Shown piece by piece: positions 1 to 4,905 of a stretch of DNA of 7,039 bases; the first letter of the stretch is position 1; each line of letters starts with the position of its first letter. A program made the translations under genes and the position numbers. The stretch lies in assembly GCA_023433855.1 (NCBI GenBank), contig JAEYTV010000591.1:1-7039 (forward strand), in the 5' to 3' direction. The DNA comes from Pseudomonadota bacterium. Its GTDB lineage: Bacteria > Pseudomonadota > Alphaproteobacteria > Rhizobiales > Rhizobiaceae. The notes under the pieces were generated by a model that ran no database searches, was not told where the DNA came from, and worked only from the letters and a program-made list of their open reading frames with translations.

Positions 1-1
1 C

Positions 2-46
2 GACCGGGGGCAGGCCGAATTCGATCTCGAAGACGACGGCGACTGA
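2..46 (+). CDS. Possible C-terminal end of an upstream gene (partial)
   Basis: Reading from base 2 gives 14 codons (DRGQAEFDLEDDGD) ending in TGA at 44-46. The acidic, aspartate-rich tail looks like a natural bacterial C terminus, and the next gene starts about 130 bases later. Nothing identifies the family. The other two plus-strand frames are also open here, so this is only the most plausible reading; the protein body lies outside the window. Confidence 0.35.
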   Translation, partial: DRGQAEFDLEDDGD

Positions 47-177
47 GGTCACCGGCGAAGCCTCGGCAGCGTCCAGGTGGGCCGGCTGCTATTGTGGCCG
101 GGCTTTCCTTAGAGCTTGCGGGAAGACGCGAAAGCCGCGAATGTCCTGCCTAGATGGAAACCCAGGGGGCTGGGGCG

Positions 178-723
178 ATGTTCACTGACCTGTACGAGCT
201 TCTGGAAATCAGTCCGAACGCCAACTCGGAAACGATAGAGCGGATATTCCGCTATTTTGCCAAGCGCTATCATCCGGACAATCCGGAGACCGGCGACGTA
301 GATCGCTTCAACGACATCGTAGAAGCCCACAATACGCTCAAGGACCCGGTGAAGAGGGCGGAGTACGATGTTCAGTACCACGGCCACTTGCAGCTTAATC
401 GTCAGACTGTCGACGAAGCGAGCGACGGCAAAGGGCTGGACCGCGATGTCGTCATCCAGGACCGGTTGCTTTCCCTCCTTTATGTCAGGCGCCGCAGGGA
501 TGTGAACAATCCCGGCATCGGCGATTCAGAGCTCGAAACCTTGTCAGGCTGTCCGAGCGAGCATCTGGATTTTCATCTCTGGTACCTGAAGGCCAAGGGC
601 TGGATAGCCAAGACCGAGAACGGCACATTTGCGATCACGGTCGAGGGTGTGGATCGCGCCAGCGCGGGGCATTCGCCGGCGGCCGCGGTCCACCTGCTGA
701 CACGTCCCGGGTACACGGACTGA
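178..723 (+). CDS. J-domain (DnaJ-like) protein with C-terminal winged-helix-like region
   Basis: This 181-residue protein opens with a J-domain at about residues 3-68: YELLEISPNA, then the diagnostic HPD tripeptide at 32-34 (KRYHPDNPETGD), then FNDIVEAHNTLKDPVKRAEYD. J-domains stimulate the ATPase of DnaK/Hsp70, and HPD is essential for this. There is no Gly/Phe linker, zinc finger or client-binding C-terminal domain, so it is not DnaJ itself. Residues about 92-162 (IQDRLLSLLYVRRRR, SELETLSGCPSEHLDFHLWYL, GWIAKTENGTFAITVEGVDRA) read as helix-helix-helix-wing, resembling a winged helix that could bind DNA or a protein. I chose ATG 178 because a G-rich Shine-Dalgarno-like stretch (AGGGGG) lies about 8 bases upstream; ATG 154 would add eight residues ahead of the J-domain. 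The gene is convergent with the next one, 14 bases away. J-domain certain; winged helix and role inferred. Confidence 0.85.
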   Translation: MFTDLYELLEISPNANSETIERIFRYFAKRYHPDNPETGDVDRFNDIVEAHNTLKDPVKRAEYDVQYHGHLQLNRQTVDEASDGKGLDRDVVIQDRLLSLLYVRRRRDVNNPGIGDSELETLSGCPSEHLDFHLWYLKAKGWIAKTENGTFAITVEGVDRASAGHSPAAAVHLLTRPGYTD

Positions 724-737
724 GCCCGCTTGGTGGA

Positions 738-1139
738 TCAATTGCTCGGATGTTCAATCGCAGCCTGACGGCGTTCGCACGTCGGGACGAACTGGCTGGC
801 GTACTCAAAATTCATTCGCTTGATGGCGCTCGACAGTCCGCCTTGATCAGCGATCCATTGGCGTACCCACTCCGGATATTGGCGCAGCAGATGGGCAGTA
901 CCGTTGGTATTGGTTGCGCGATGAAATCCGAAGCTGGCGCCTGGATGAATGCAAACTTCGTGATGCCGGAGGAAAAGAGTGCAAGCGGAGTCGCAAAAGC
1001 CTGCGACTTCAACCCAAGTCTTCGTCCATTCAAACTCTCTCGCTTGAATTTCATATGATGCGAGATTGCCGCCGTGGTCATTGCTGATCACTACAGAATT
1101 AGGCGCGACGATCAGACCAATGACGAATAGCGCCTTCAT
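738..1139 (-). CDS. Small secreted ClpP-fold-like protein (COG3904-type)
   Basis: This 133-residue protein begins with a hydrophobic export signal (MKALFVIGLIVA). It then shows the layout of periplasmic ClpP-like proteins common in Rhizobiales: D-x-GG at residues 21-24 (like the oxyanion-hole glycines of ClpP), GFCDSACTLFL at 47-57 with the candidate nucleophile Ser51, and VCIHPGASFGFHRA at 62-75 with candidate catalytic His73. PEWVRQWIADQGGL (89-102) and a C-terminal FVPTC also fit the family. Cys49, Cys53, Cys63 and Cys121 could form disulfides. Proteolysis is an inference: the Ser and His are present, but I cannot assign an Asp. The start at 1139 puts the signal sequence first, with GAGG very close upstream; a GTG at 1163 would add eight residues (MCQSSCEA). 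Base composition here is about 54% GC, lower than the flanking genes, and suggests a different history. Confidence 0.75.
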   Translation of the reverse strand: MKALFVIGLIVAPNSVVISNDHGGNLASYEIQAREFEWTKTWVEVAGFCDSACTLFLRHHEVCIHPGASFGFHRATNTNGTAHLLRQYPEWVRQWIADQGGLSSAIKRMNFEYASQFVPTCERRQAAIEHPSN

Positions 1140-1350
1140 GGCCTCGCAGCTGCTTTGACACACTGGCTCCCGGCGATGTCCTAATTCTGAAACGAATAGG
1201 TGATGTTTGTATTAACCGAGCGCTTCGTGACGCCTGACATAAGGGCCGTGCTTAGGGGAGCTGATCGCCAGACAGCCCGAAGCCAGCCGCCCAAGGACGG
1301 TCCATCCTCCGGGGAACCTTGTGCGCTGTGCTTCAACTCGTTGGTTTTAT
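1140..1350. other. Intergenic region between ClpP-like gene and tRNA-Arg
   Basis: This 211-base gap must hold the promoter of the ClpP-like gene and the 3' processing and termination region of tRNA-Arg, both on the minus strand. I found no convincing -35/-10 pair and no hairpin followed by a T-run. The part near 1160-1240 continues the lower GC content of the neighbouring gene. Open frames here (around 1181-1384 and 1200-1442) run through the tRNA and match nothing I recognise. Confidence 0.5.
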
Positions 1351-1427
1351 TGGCGATCCCGGCAGGATTCGAACCTGCGACCATCGGCTTAGAAGGCCGG
1401 TGCTCTATCCAGCTGAGCTACGGGACC
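1351..1427 (-). tRNA. tRNA-Arg (anticodon TCT)
   Basis: The reverse strand folds as a full 77-nt tRNA with an encoded CCA (1353-1351). The acceptor stem GGTCCCG pairs with CGGGATC, including one G-U pair; the D-arm is GCTCAGCTGGATAGAGC. The anticodon loop CTTCTAA (1395-1389) places TCT at 1393-1391, reading AGA arginine codons. The T-arm carries GGTTCGAATCC. AGA is a rare codon in GC-rich alphaproteobacteria, so this is a minor isoacceptor. It lies 49 bases downstream of the NDUFS4-like gene on the same strand, so read-through transcription is possible. Confidence 0.97.
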
Positions 1428-1433
1428 GTACAG

Positions 1434-1448
1434 GCCGGATAGACCGGC
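1434..1448 (-). other. Short hairpin between the complex I gene and tRNA-Arg
   Basis: A 5-bp GC-rich stem (GCCGG/CCGGC) with a 5-nt loop lies in the 49-base gap between the stop of the NDUFS4-like gene and the 5' end of tRNA-Arg. There is no T-tract, so it is not a classic terminator. It could be a processing or 3'-end signal, or chance in GC-rich sequence. Confidence 0.25.
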
Positions 1449-1476
1449 AACCTGCCCGGATGCTCTGTGCCGCCGC

Positions 1477-1782
1477 TCAGTGCGTCCAGGGTATTTTGCG
1501 GTCATAGCGGAAATTCTCCGCATATGAAATTGCCCGGCGCTTGATCTCTTTCGGCTCCTGCACGCGAAAGGCCAGCCCGTTTTTCTGGGCATAAGCGATC
1601 GCTTCTTCCTTCGTTTCGAAGGTCAGCCTGATCTGGCTCTTCATGTCGCCGGAACTGGTGTAACCCATCAGGGGGTCGATCTTGCGCGGCATTGCCGGCT
1701 CGAATTCGAGGATCCAGTAGCCGGTCTTGGCCTTTCCAGACTGCATTGCGGTCTTTGCCGGGCTGAATATGCGTGCTGACAT
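1477..1782 (-). CDS. ETC complex I subunit, NDUFS4-like (NADH:ubiquinone oxidoreductase 18 kDa subunit family)
   Basis: At 101 residues this matches the compact alphaproteobacterial form of the NDUFS4/AQDQ-type accessory subunit (ETC_C1_NDUFA4 family, PF04800), associated with the peripheral arm of respiratory complex I. Recognisable blocks are ARIFSPAKTAMQSGKAKT (3-20), WILEFEPAMPRKIDPLMGYTSSGDM (23-47), QIRLTFETKEEAIAYAQKNG (50-69) and the C-terminal YAENFRYDRKIPWTH. The protein appears complete. I start it at ATG 1782 because the family begins at MSARI and an AGGA lies about 11 bases upstream; the frame is open further upstream, but those residues are not family-like. It stands away from the nuo operon, as usual for this subunit, between two tRNA genes on the same strand. 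Confidence 0.93.
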   Translation of the reverse strand: MSARIFSPAKTAMQSGKAKTGYWILEFEPAMPRKIDPLMGYTSSGDMKSQIRLTFETKEEAIAYAQKNGLAFRVQEPKEIKRRAISYAENFRYDRKIPWTH

Positions 1783-1814
1783 ATCTGGCTGTTCCTGACA
1801 CGAACGTTCCGCGA

Positions 1815-1843
1815 CTTCTACCAACGGATGCCCGCAGCTTCAA
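1815..1843 (-). promoter_or_regulatory. Candidate sigma-70-type promoter of the NDUFS4-like gene
   Basis: On the minus strand TTGAAG (1843-1838) and TAGAAG (1820-1815) are separated by exactly 17 bases; each matches four of six consensus positions. Transcription would start near 1808, giving a leader of roughly 26 bases before ATG 1782. It would let the gene be expressed independently of the upstream tRNA-Pro. Seen by eye only. Confidence 0.33.
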
Positions 1844-1868
1844 CGGAAGCCTAGGCCAAGCTGAAAAA

Positions 1869-1945
1869 TGGTCGGAGTGGCAGGATTCGAACCTGCGACC
1901 CCCTGATCCCAAATCAGGTGCGCTACCAGGCTGCGCTACACTCCG
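1869..1945 (-). tRNA. tRNA-Pro (anticodon TGG)
   Basis: The reverse strand gives a 77-nt tRNA with an encoded CCA (1871-1869). CGGAGTG pairs with CACTCCG in the acceptor stem, the D-arm is GCGCAGCCTGGTAGCGC, and the T-arm carries GGTTCGAATCC. The anticodon loop TTTGGGA (1913-1907) puts TGG at 1911-1909, reading CCA/CCG-type proline codons. The C1 start is common in bacterial tRNA-Pro. A run of five T follows the CCA almost directly on the minus strand. It is the first gene of the minus-strand tRNA-Pro, complex I subunit, tRNA-Arg series. Confidence 0.97.
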
Positions 1946-2307
1946 GGCCGCGGCGAGCCCTATATTGTCAAGGCTTCCGGCGCAAGTCGAACAACGGGAC
2001 TTTTTCGTCAACGCTGATGGTTGAGGGGTCTTGAAGGGCTTCCGGTCTCGACGTTCGCACGAGCTTGTCCTTTCGATCCCGGAGCCGTGGTCCAGGAATT
2101 TCGAATCATAAGGCTGCCCTGCGTGGTGGGCAGGAGTGGGAGCAGTGGTGGCTTCGATGCGCGACGTGCCGGTATGTTGCTGAATTTTGTGCATAGTTTT
2201 GCTTCTAGGGCTTCAGGACGCACAAAGCCTGCTAGCATGCGAGGTGGACATGTGAGATGGCTCGTCCCATGTGCAATTTGCTTTGCCGGGACATCGGGGA
2301 CTTGTAG
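1946..2307. other. Intergenic region, about 360 bases, no recognised gene
   Basis: This stretch separates the minus-strand tRNA-Pro from the plus-strand DUF2188-like gene. Its left end holds the candidate tRNA promoter. I see no family in the frames that stay open across it (about 2008-2517 minus and 2021-2602 plus); they are cysteine-, arginine- and serine-rich in the way of non-coding GC-rich frames and overlap the convincing gene at 2308. The promoter of that gene should lie near 2170-2290, but no strong -35/-10 pair stands out. Confidence 0.5.
1959..1986 (-). promoter_or_regulatory. Candidate promoter of tRNA-Pro
   Basis: On the minus strand CTTGCG (1986-1981) and TATAGG (1964-1959) are 16 bases apart, resembling the alphaproteobacterial housekeeping consensus (CTTGAC, about 17 bases, CTATAT). 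The predicted start near 1952 would leave a leader of about 7 nt before the mature tRNA 5' end at 1945, a sensible distance. A TTGACA at 1974-1969 sits too close to this -10 to act as its -35. Confidence 0.42.
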
Positions 2308-2565
2308 ATGCAGCGCATGGCATACGTCGTCATGCCGGATGGCACCGCCTGGAAGGTCAAGTGCAACGGCGTCGACTATCCATATTACGCCACGCAGGAC
2401 GAAGCCGTGGGCGCTGCGGTGCAGGCTGCCTTCGAGGCAGGGAAGCTCGGCTATGACGCTCTTGTCCTCATCCAGGATTCCGAGGGAAGGGTGCAGGTCG
2501 AATGGACATACGGGCACGATCCCAAGGATCTTGCCGCCGACTGGAAAAAACGACGGGCCGGTTGA
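2308..2565 (+). CDS. DUF2188-like small protein
   Basis: This 85-residue protein has the shape of DUF2188: a short N-terminal strand (AYVVMPDGTAWKVKCNG, 5-21), then a threonine-led helix (ATQDEAVGAAVQAAFEAG, 28-45), a strand with alternating hydrophobics (DALVLIQDSEGRVQVEWTYG, 50-69) and the basic tail DWKKRRAG. In typical members the middle is 'T..EA...A...A...G..L.V...DG.I....TYG', which it follows with a few extra residues before the last strand. The family's function is unknown to me. There is no signal peptide or membrane segment, so it is probably cytoplasmic. I chose ATG 2308 because GGGGA lies about 8 bases upstream; an alternative ATG at 2317 would remove three residues. A small lipoprotein gene follows after 64 bases. 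Confidence 0.8.
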   Translation: MQRMAYVVMPDGTAWKVKCNGVDYPYYATQDEAVGAAVQAAFEAGKLGYDALVLIQDSEGRVQVEWTYGHDPKDLAADWKKRRAG

Positions 2566-2629
2566 ACGCCGACGATCGAATTGTCATCTGTCCTCCCCAT
2601 GATAGGTTAGGCCGCCTCGAGGAGATTCC

Positions 2630-2818
2630 ATGCGAAGATTTCTGTTCCTGACGGTGCTTCTTGCCATGCCTGTTCTGGCAGGTTGCGGCTATGGCCCGGG
2701 TTACGGCAACTCCGATCAGCCTATGATGAGCACTGGAGCGCCGTGCGGCTTCCGCGCCGTCGATGCGGGAATATGTCCGAAGGTAGGCTATAGGGTGCCC
2801 CCCGGAGATAGCTACTGA
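2630..2818 (+). CDS. Small lipoprotein, 62 residues
   Basis: The protein begins MRRFLFLTVLLAMPVLAGC: two arginines, a hydrophobic core and a clear lipobox (LAGC, Cys19), predicting lipidation at Cys19 after signal peptidase II cleavage and anchoring in the envelope. The mature part is only about 44 residues: a Gly/Tyr-rich start (GYGPGYGN), then APCGFRAVDAGICPKVGYRVPPGDSY with Cys39 and Cys49 that might form a disulfide. A strong Shine-Dalgarno (GAGGAG) lies about 6 bases before the ATG, supporting translation. I do not recognise the family. The gap of 64 bases from the DUF2188-like gene allows but does not prove co-transcription. Confidence 0.82.
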   Translation: MRRFLFLTVLLAMPVLAGCGYGPGYGNSDQPMMSTGAPCGFRAVDAGICPKVGYRVPPGDSY

Positions 2819-3064
2819 GGTCTGGCGGTCGGACGATGCTGAGCGATTTTTCCGGCTGCCTACCCACACCGGCGTTGACACTGTTTCAAGCAGAATGACC
2901 TTTTTCCCGCCGAAAACGAACCTATATGTGTGGCGATTTTCTCCCACAGCATCGGTTTCGCAGCGCCGCGACAGGGCGCCGGGCCGTGACTTAGACGAAA
3001 GCATCCTTTTCAGTCCGGGGACGTTGATGGCATTGCCAAGGCGACTTCGGCAACAGAGGCAGAG
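2819..3064. other. Intergenic region upstream of the DUF768-type gene
   Basis: This 246-base gap has three weak signals. An imperfect 10-bp stem (2824-2833 with 2851-2860, two G-U pairs, 17-nt loop) lies just after the lipoprotein stop but has no following T-run. A TTGACA at 2875-2880 has no matching -10 at the usual spacing. A CTATAT at 2922-2927, ideal as an alphaproteobacterial -10, has only a poor -35 upstream. A 22-codon frame from ATG 2926 has no ribosome binding site and I do not call it. Confidence 0.4.
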
Positions 3065-3313
3065 ATGACCGAAAAGGCAATCGAATTCCTCCAGGAGTGG
3101 ATCAACGAAAAGGTCCAGGCTCCCGAAACGCCGACGCAGATAAATCGCGAGGCCGAGGTCCTGGCCAAGCAGTGCGCCGCCCAGGCCGCCAACGCCGGCG
3201 TGCCGCTCGAGGATATCGAGGAAGAGGTCGGCGATCTCGAAGAATTGATCGCGAGCAAGCTCGAGGACGCGGTCGAGGCCAAGAAGACCAATTCCGACGC
3301 GCCCTCGCGCTAG
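3065..3313 (+). CDS. DUF768-type small acidic protein
   Basis: At 82 residues it has the layout I associate with DUF768, a family of short proteins found mainly, and in many copies, in Mesorhizobium: an N-terminal FLQEWINEKV block (8-17), a spacer with proline and threonine, then helix AEVLAKQCAAQAANAGV (30-46), the 'PLEDIEEEVGDLEELIASKLEDAV' helix (47-70) and a loose polar tail. It is acidic and apparently all-helical, with no signal or membrane segment. Function is unknown. AGAGG lies about 6 bases before ATG 3065, supporting this start. It converges on metC with 17 bases between stop codons and no obvious shared terminator. Family assignment is from remembered pattern, not a search. Confidence 0.8.
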   Translation: MTEKAIEFLQEWINEKVQAPETPTQINREAEVLAKQCAAQAANAGVPLEDIEEEVGDLEELIASKLEDAVEAKKTNSDAPSR

Positions 3314-3330
3314 GGGTCTTTCTATAGTGG

Positions 3331-4506
3331 CTAGCCTGCCTGTCGAGCGGCCGCCAAGCCTTTCAGGATGTCTTCCTTGAGGTCGTCGACATCCTCAAGG
3401 CCGATCTGCAGACGCACCAGAGGACCCTCATAGGTGCCTTTTGCGATGGTTCGGTCTTTTAGCGAAACCAGCGCGGCCAGGCTCTCATAGCCGCCCCAGG
3501 AGTGGCCAAGCCCGAAGATTCCGAGCGCGTCGAGGAACGCATGCGCGATCTTCGGTCCATCACCCTTCAACACGACGGAGAACAGGCCGCTCGCGCCCGT
3601 GAAATCGCGCTTCCACATCGCGTGGTCCCGATGGCTTTCGAGCGCCGGATAGAGAACCTGGGCGACGCCTTCCTGCTTCTCCAGCCAGCGCGTGATCTCC
3701 AGCGTGCTCTGCTGGTGGCGCTCCAGCCTAACCCCCATCGTGCGCATGCCGCGCAGCACCTGGTAGACGTCGTCCGGTCCGGCCGAGCAGCCGAGCGTGT
3801 TGAAGGTCTCGAACAGCTTTCCCCAACAGGCCGCATTGGCGGAAACGGTCCCGAGCAGCACGTCCGAATGGCCCGCTGGGTATTTGGTCGCCGCGTGGAT
3901 GACGATGTCGATCCCGTGGTCGAGCCCGCGGAAATAGAGCGCGGTGGCCCAGGTGTTGTCGAGCATCACAACTGCGCCGCCTTCATGCGCGGCCCTCACG
4001 ATGGCAGGGATGTCCTGCACCTCGAAGGTGTTCGAGCCCGGCGATTCCGTGAACACGACCTTCGTGTTCGGCTTCATCAATCCGGCGATGCCGGCGCCGA
4101 TGTACGGATCATAATATTCGACCTCAACGCCCAGACGTTTGAGCATCGTGTCGGTGAAATGCCGGGTGGGATAGTAGACCGAATCGACCATCAGCAGATG
4201 GTCGCCGGCGGAGAGGAATCCGAGCAGCGGCACGACCACCGCCATCAGGCCCGAAGGAACCATGATGGTGCCCGCCGATCCCTCGATTTCGTCGATTGCC
4301 TTGCCAAGCGCGTCGGTCGTCGGCGTGCCGCGCGTGCCGTATGTGTATTTCTGCTGGCGTGAGGCGAGGGTCGCCGCGTCAGGGAAAAGCACGGTCGAGG
4401 CATGCACCACCGGCGGATTGATGAAGCCGAAATAGTCGAGGGGATCGTTTCCGCCATGCGTCAGCCGCGTGTTGACGCCGGCGCCTTCCGGGATGCGTTT
4501 TGCCAT
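3331..4506 (-). CDS. metC: Cystathionine beta-lyase (PLP-dependent Cys/Met metabolism enzyme)
   Basis: This 391-residue enzyme belongs to the Cys/Met metabolism PLP family (fold type I). Cystathionine beta-lyase cleaves L-cystathionine to homocysteine, pyruvate and ammonia, the penultimate step of methionine synthesis by transsulfuration, in the cytoplasm. Visible marks are YTYGTRGTPTTDAL (54-67, the PLP-phosphate-binding region), PSGLMAV (84-90), Tyr111, the LDNTWAT segment with Asp183 that contacts the PLP ring nitrogen, and ATKYPAGHSDVLLG (206-219) with Schiff-base Lys208. SHRDHAMWKRDFTGASGLFSV and HSWGGYESL near the C terminus fit MetC more than gamma-synthases. The start at 4506 has GGAG 9 bases upstream; an upstream frame to 4617 adds 37 unrelated residues. 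It is divergent from aapJ. Some homologues act more broadly as cysteine desulfhydrases. Confidence 0.95.
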   Translation of the reverse strand: MAKRIPEGAGVNTRLTHGGNDPLDYFGFINPPVVHASTVLFPDAATLASRQQKYTYGTRGTPTTDALGKAIDEIEGSAGTIMVPSGLMAVVVPLLGFLSAGDHLLMVDSVYYPTRHFTDTMLKRLGVEVEYYDPYIGAGIAGLMKPNTKVVFTESPGSNTFEVQDIPAIVRAAHEGGAVVMLDNTWATALYFRGLDHGIDIVIHAATKYPAGHSDVLLGTVSANAACWGKLFETFNTLGCSAGPDDVYQVLRGMRTMGVRLERHQQSTLEITRWLEKQEGVAQVLYPALESHRDHAMWKRDFTGASGLFSVVLKGDGPKIAHAFLDALGIFGLGHSWGGYESLAALVSLKDRTIAKGTYEGPLVRLQIGLEDVDDLKEDILKGLAAARQAG

Positions 4507-4529
4507 TGCGATTTTCTCCAGTCGTCTCG

Positions 4530-4558
4530 GCATAGGATGCTGGGGAAGTCGGCGCAAC
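4530..4558 (-). promoter_or_regulatory. Candidate metC promoter
   Basis: On the minus strand GTTGCG (4558-4553) and CTATGC (4535-4530) are exactly 17 bases apart, sharing TTG and CTAT with the rhizobial CTTGAC/CTATAT consensus. A start near 4523 would give a leader of only about 17 nt that still includes the GGAG at 4519-4516. Such a short leader leaves no room for a SAM riboswitch. Confidence 0.42.
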
Positions 4559-4739
4559 AAACAGGACGCGCCGAACCGCTGCGCCACGGGGTCGCCAGCC
4601 GCGCGCCCCTCAAGCATTCTTGATGTGCCCGGGGCTGGAAGCCGCGTCCTCAGAAAAATGGCTGGAAGAGCAGAATTGCCTACCGTTGCGGCACTCCGAG
4701 GGGCTTGCCTTCCAAACTGGCGCGCGGGCAGTCATTCCG

Positions 4740-4769
4740 CTTGACCTCAATGGAATAATCGCCTTCGAT
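4740..4769 (+). promoter_or_regulatory. Possible aapJ promoter
   Basis: CTTGAC at 4740-4745 is a perfect rhizobial -35 core. At 17-base spacing from TTGACC the -10 would be TTCGAT (4764-4769), a poor match, so the promoter would be weak or activator-dependent. An AATAAT at 4754-4759 is a better -10 by sequence but lacks a -35 at the right distance. A transcript starting near 4776 would have a leader of about 130 nt before ATG 4906. Confidence 0.28.
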
Positions 4770-4814
4770 GCGTGTTCTGCACGGGGCGCAAAGCATTGCA
4801 TCGAAGAATCGATG
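4763..4814 (+). repeat. Overlapping inverted repeats built on TCGATG
   Basis: CTTCGATGC (4763-4771) is a perfect 9-bp inverted repeat of GCATCGAAG (4798-4806). The inner part of the right arm also pairs with a second partner: CATCGA (4799-4804), four bases, TCGATG (4809-4814). So three copies of one hexamer (+, -, +) lie within 52 bases, and the two pairings cannot form together. They may be operator half-sites for a dimeric regulator or, if transcribed, alternative leader hairpins. Confidence 0.55.
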
Positions 4815-4905
4815 TGGGTTCCGGAGATGGGCCGGACGGCAAAGCGCATCGCTCCGCGGGAACAAAAGGTCTGGGATCAGACGCACAAATAAAGGGTTGA
4901 GGGTT

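Larger units (their letters stand above)
4507..4905. other. Divergent control region between metC and aapJ (399 bases)
   Basis: No gene is recognised here. The metC end holds the candidate promoter at 4558-4530. The middle (about 4570-4735) has only a 9-base direct repeat GGCTGGAAG (4633-4641, 4660-4668). The aapJ end is the interesting part: CTTGAC at 4740-4745, a group of inverted repeats at 4763-4814 and a 5-bp dyad TCCGG/CCGGA at 4820-4836. aap expression in R. leguminosarum is, as I recall, under nitrogen (Ntr) control, but I found no convincing sigma-54 site (GG-N10-GC with TTGC) here. Confidence 0.6.

Noticed and set aside
1361..1900. A 22-base perfect direct repeat at 1361-1382 and 1879-1900 that could look like attachment sites.
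   Set aside because: Both copies are the T-arm plus adjoining bases of tRNA-Arg and tRNA-Pro, conserved among tRNAs; no integrase or mobile gene lies between them.
1502..2194. A 230-codon minus-strand open frame spanning tRNA-Pro.
   Set aside because: It runs through a tRNA gene and overlaps the NDUFS4-like gene in another frame; no ribosome binding site or domain supports it.
2021..2602. A 193-codon open frame on the plus strand across the gene-poor stretch.
   Set aside because: It overlaps the convincing DUF2188-like gene in another frame, has no family-like segments, and has the Arg/Ser/Cys-rich composition of chance frames in GC-rich DNA.
2824..2860. A Rho-independent terminator after the small lipoprotein.
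   Set aside because: The stem needs two G-U pairs, the loop is 17 nt and no T-run follows, so I describe it only in the intergenic entry.
3502..4362. A 286-codon plus-strand open frame.
   Set aside because: It lies wholly antisense to metC, whose PLP-enzyme motifs are clear, and its His/Arg-rich composition is that of a shadow frame.
4507..4560. A SAM riboswitch in the metC leader.
   Set aside because: The predicted leader is only about 17 nt and I see no SAM-II-like pairing in the first 60 bases upstream.
4715..4905. A sigma-54 (RpoN) promoter for aapJ.
   Set aside because: The best candidates (around 4718 and 4775-4800) fail the GG-N10-GC spacing.
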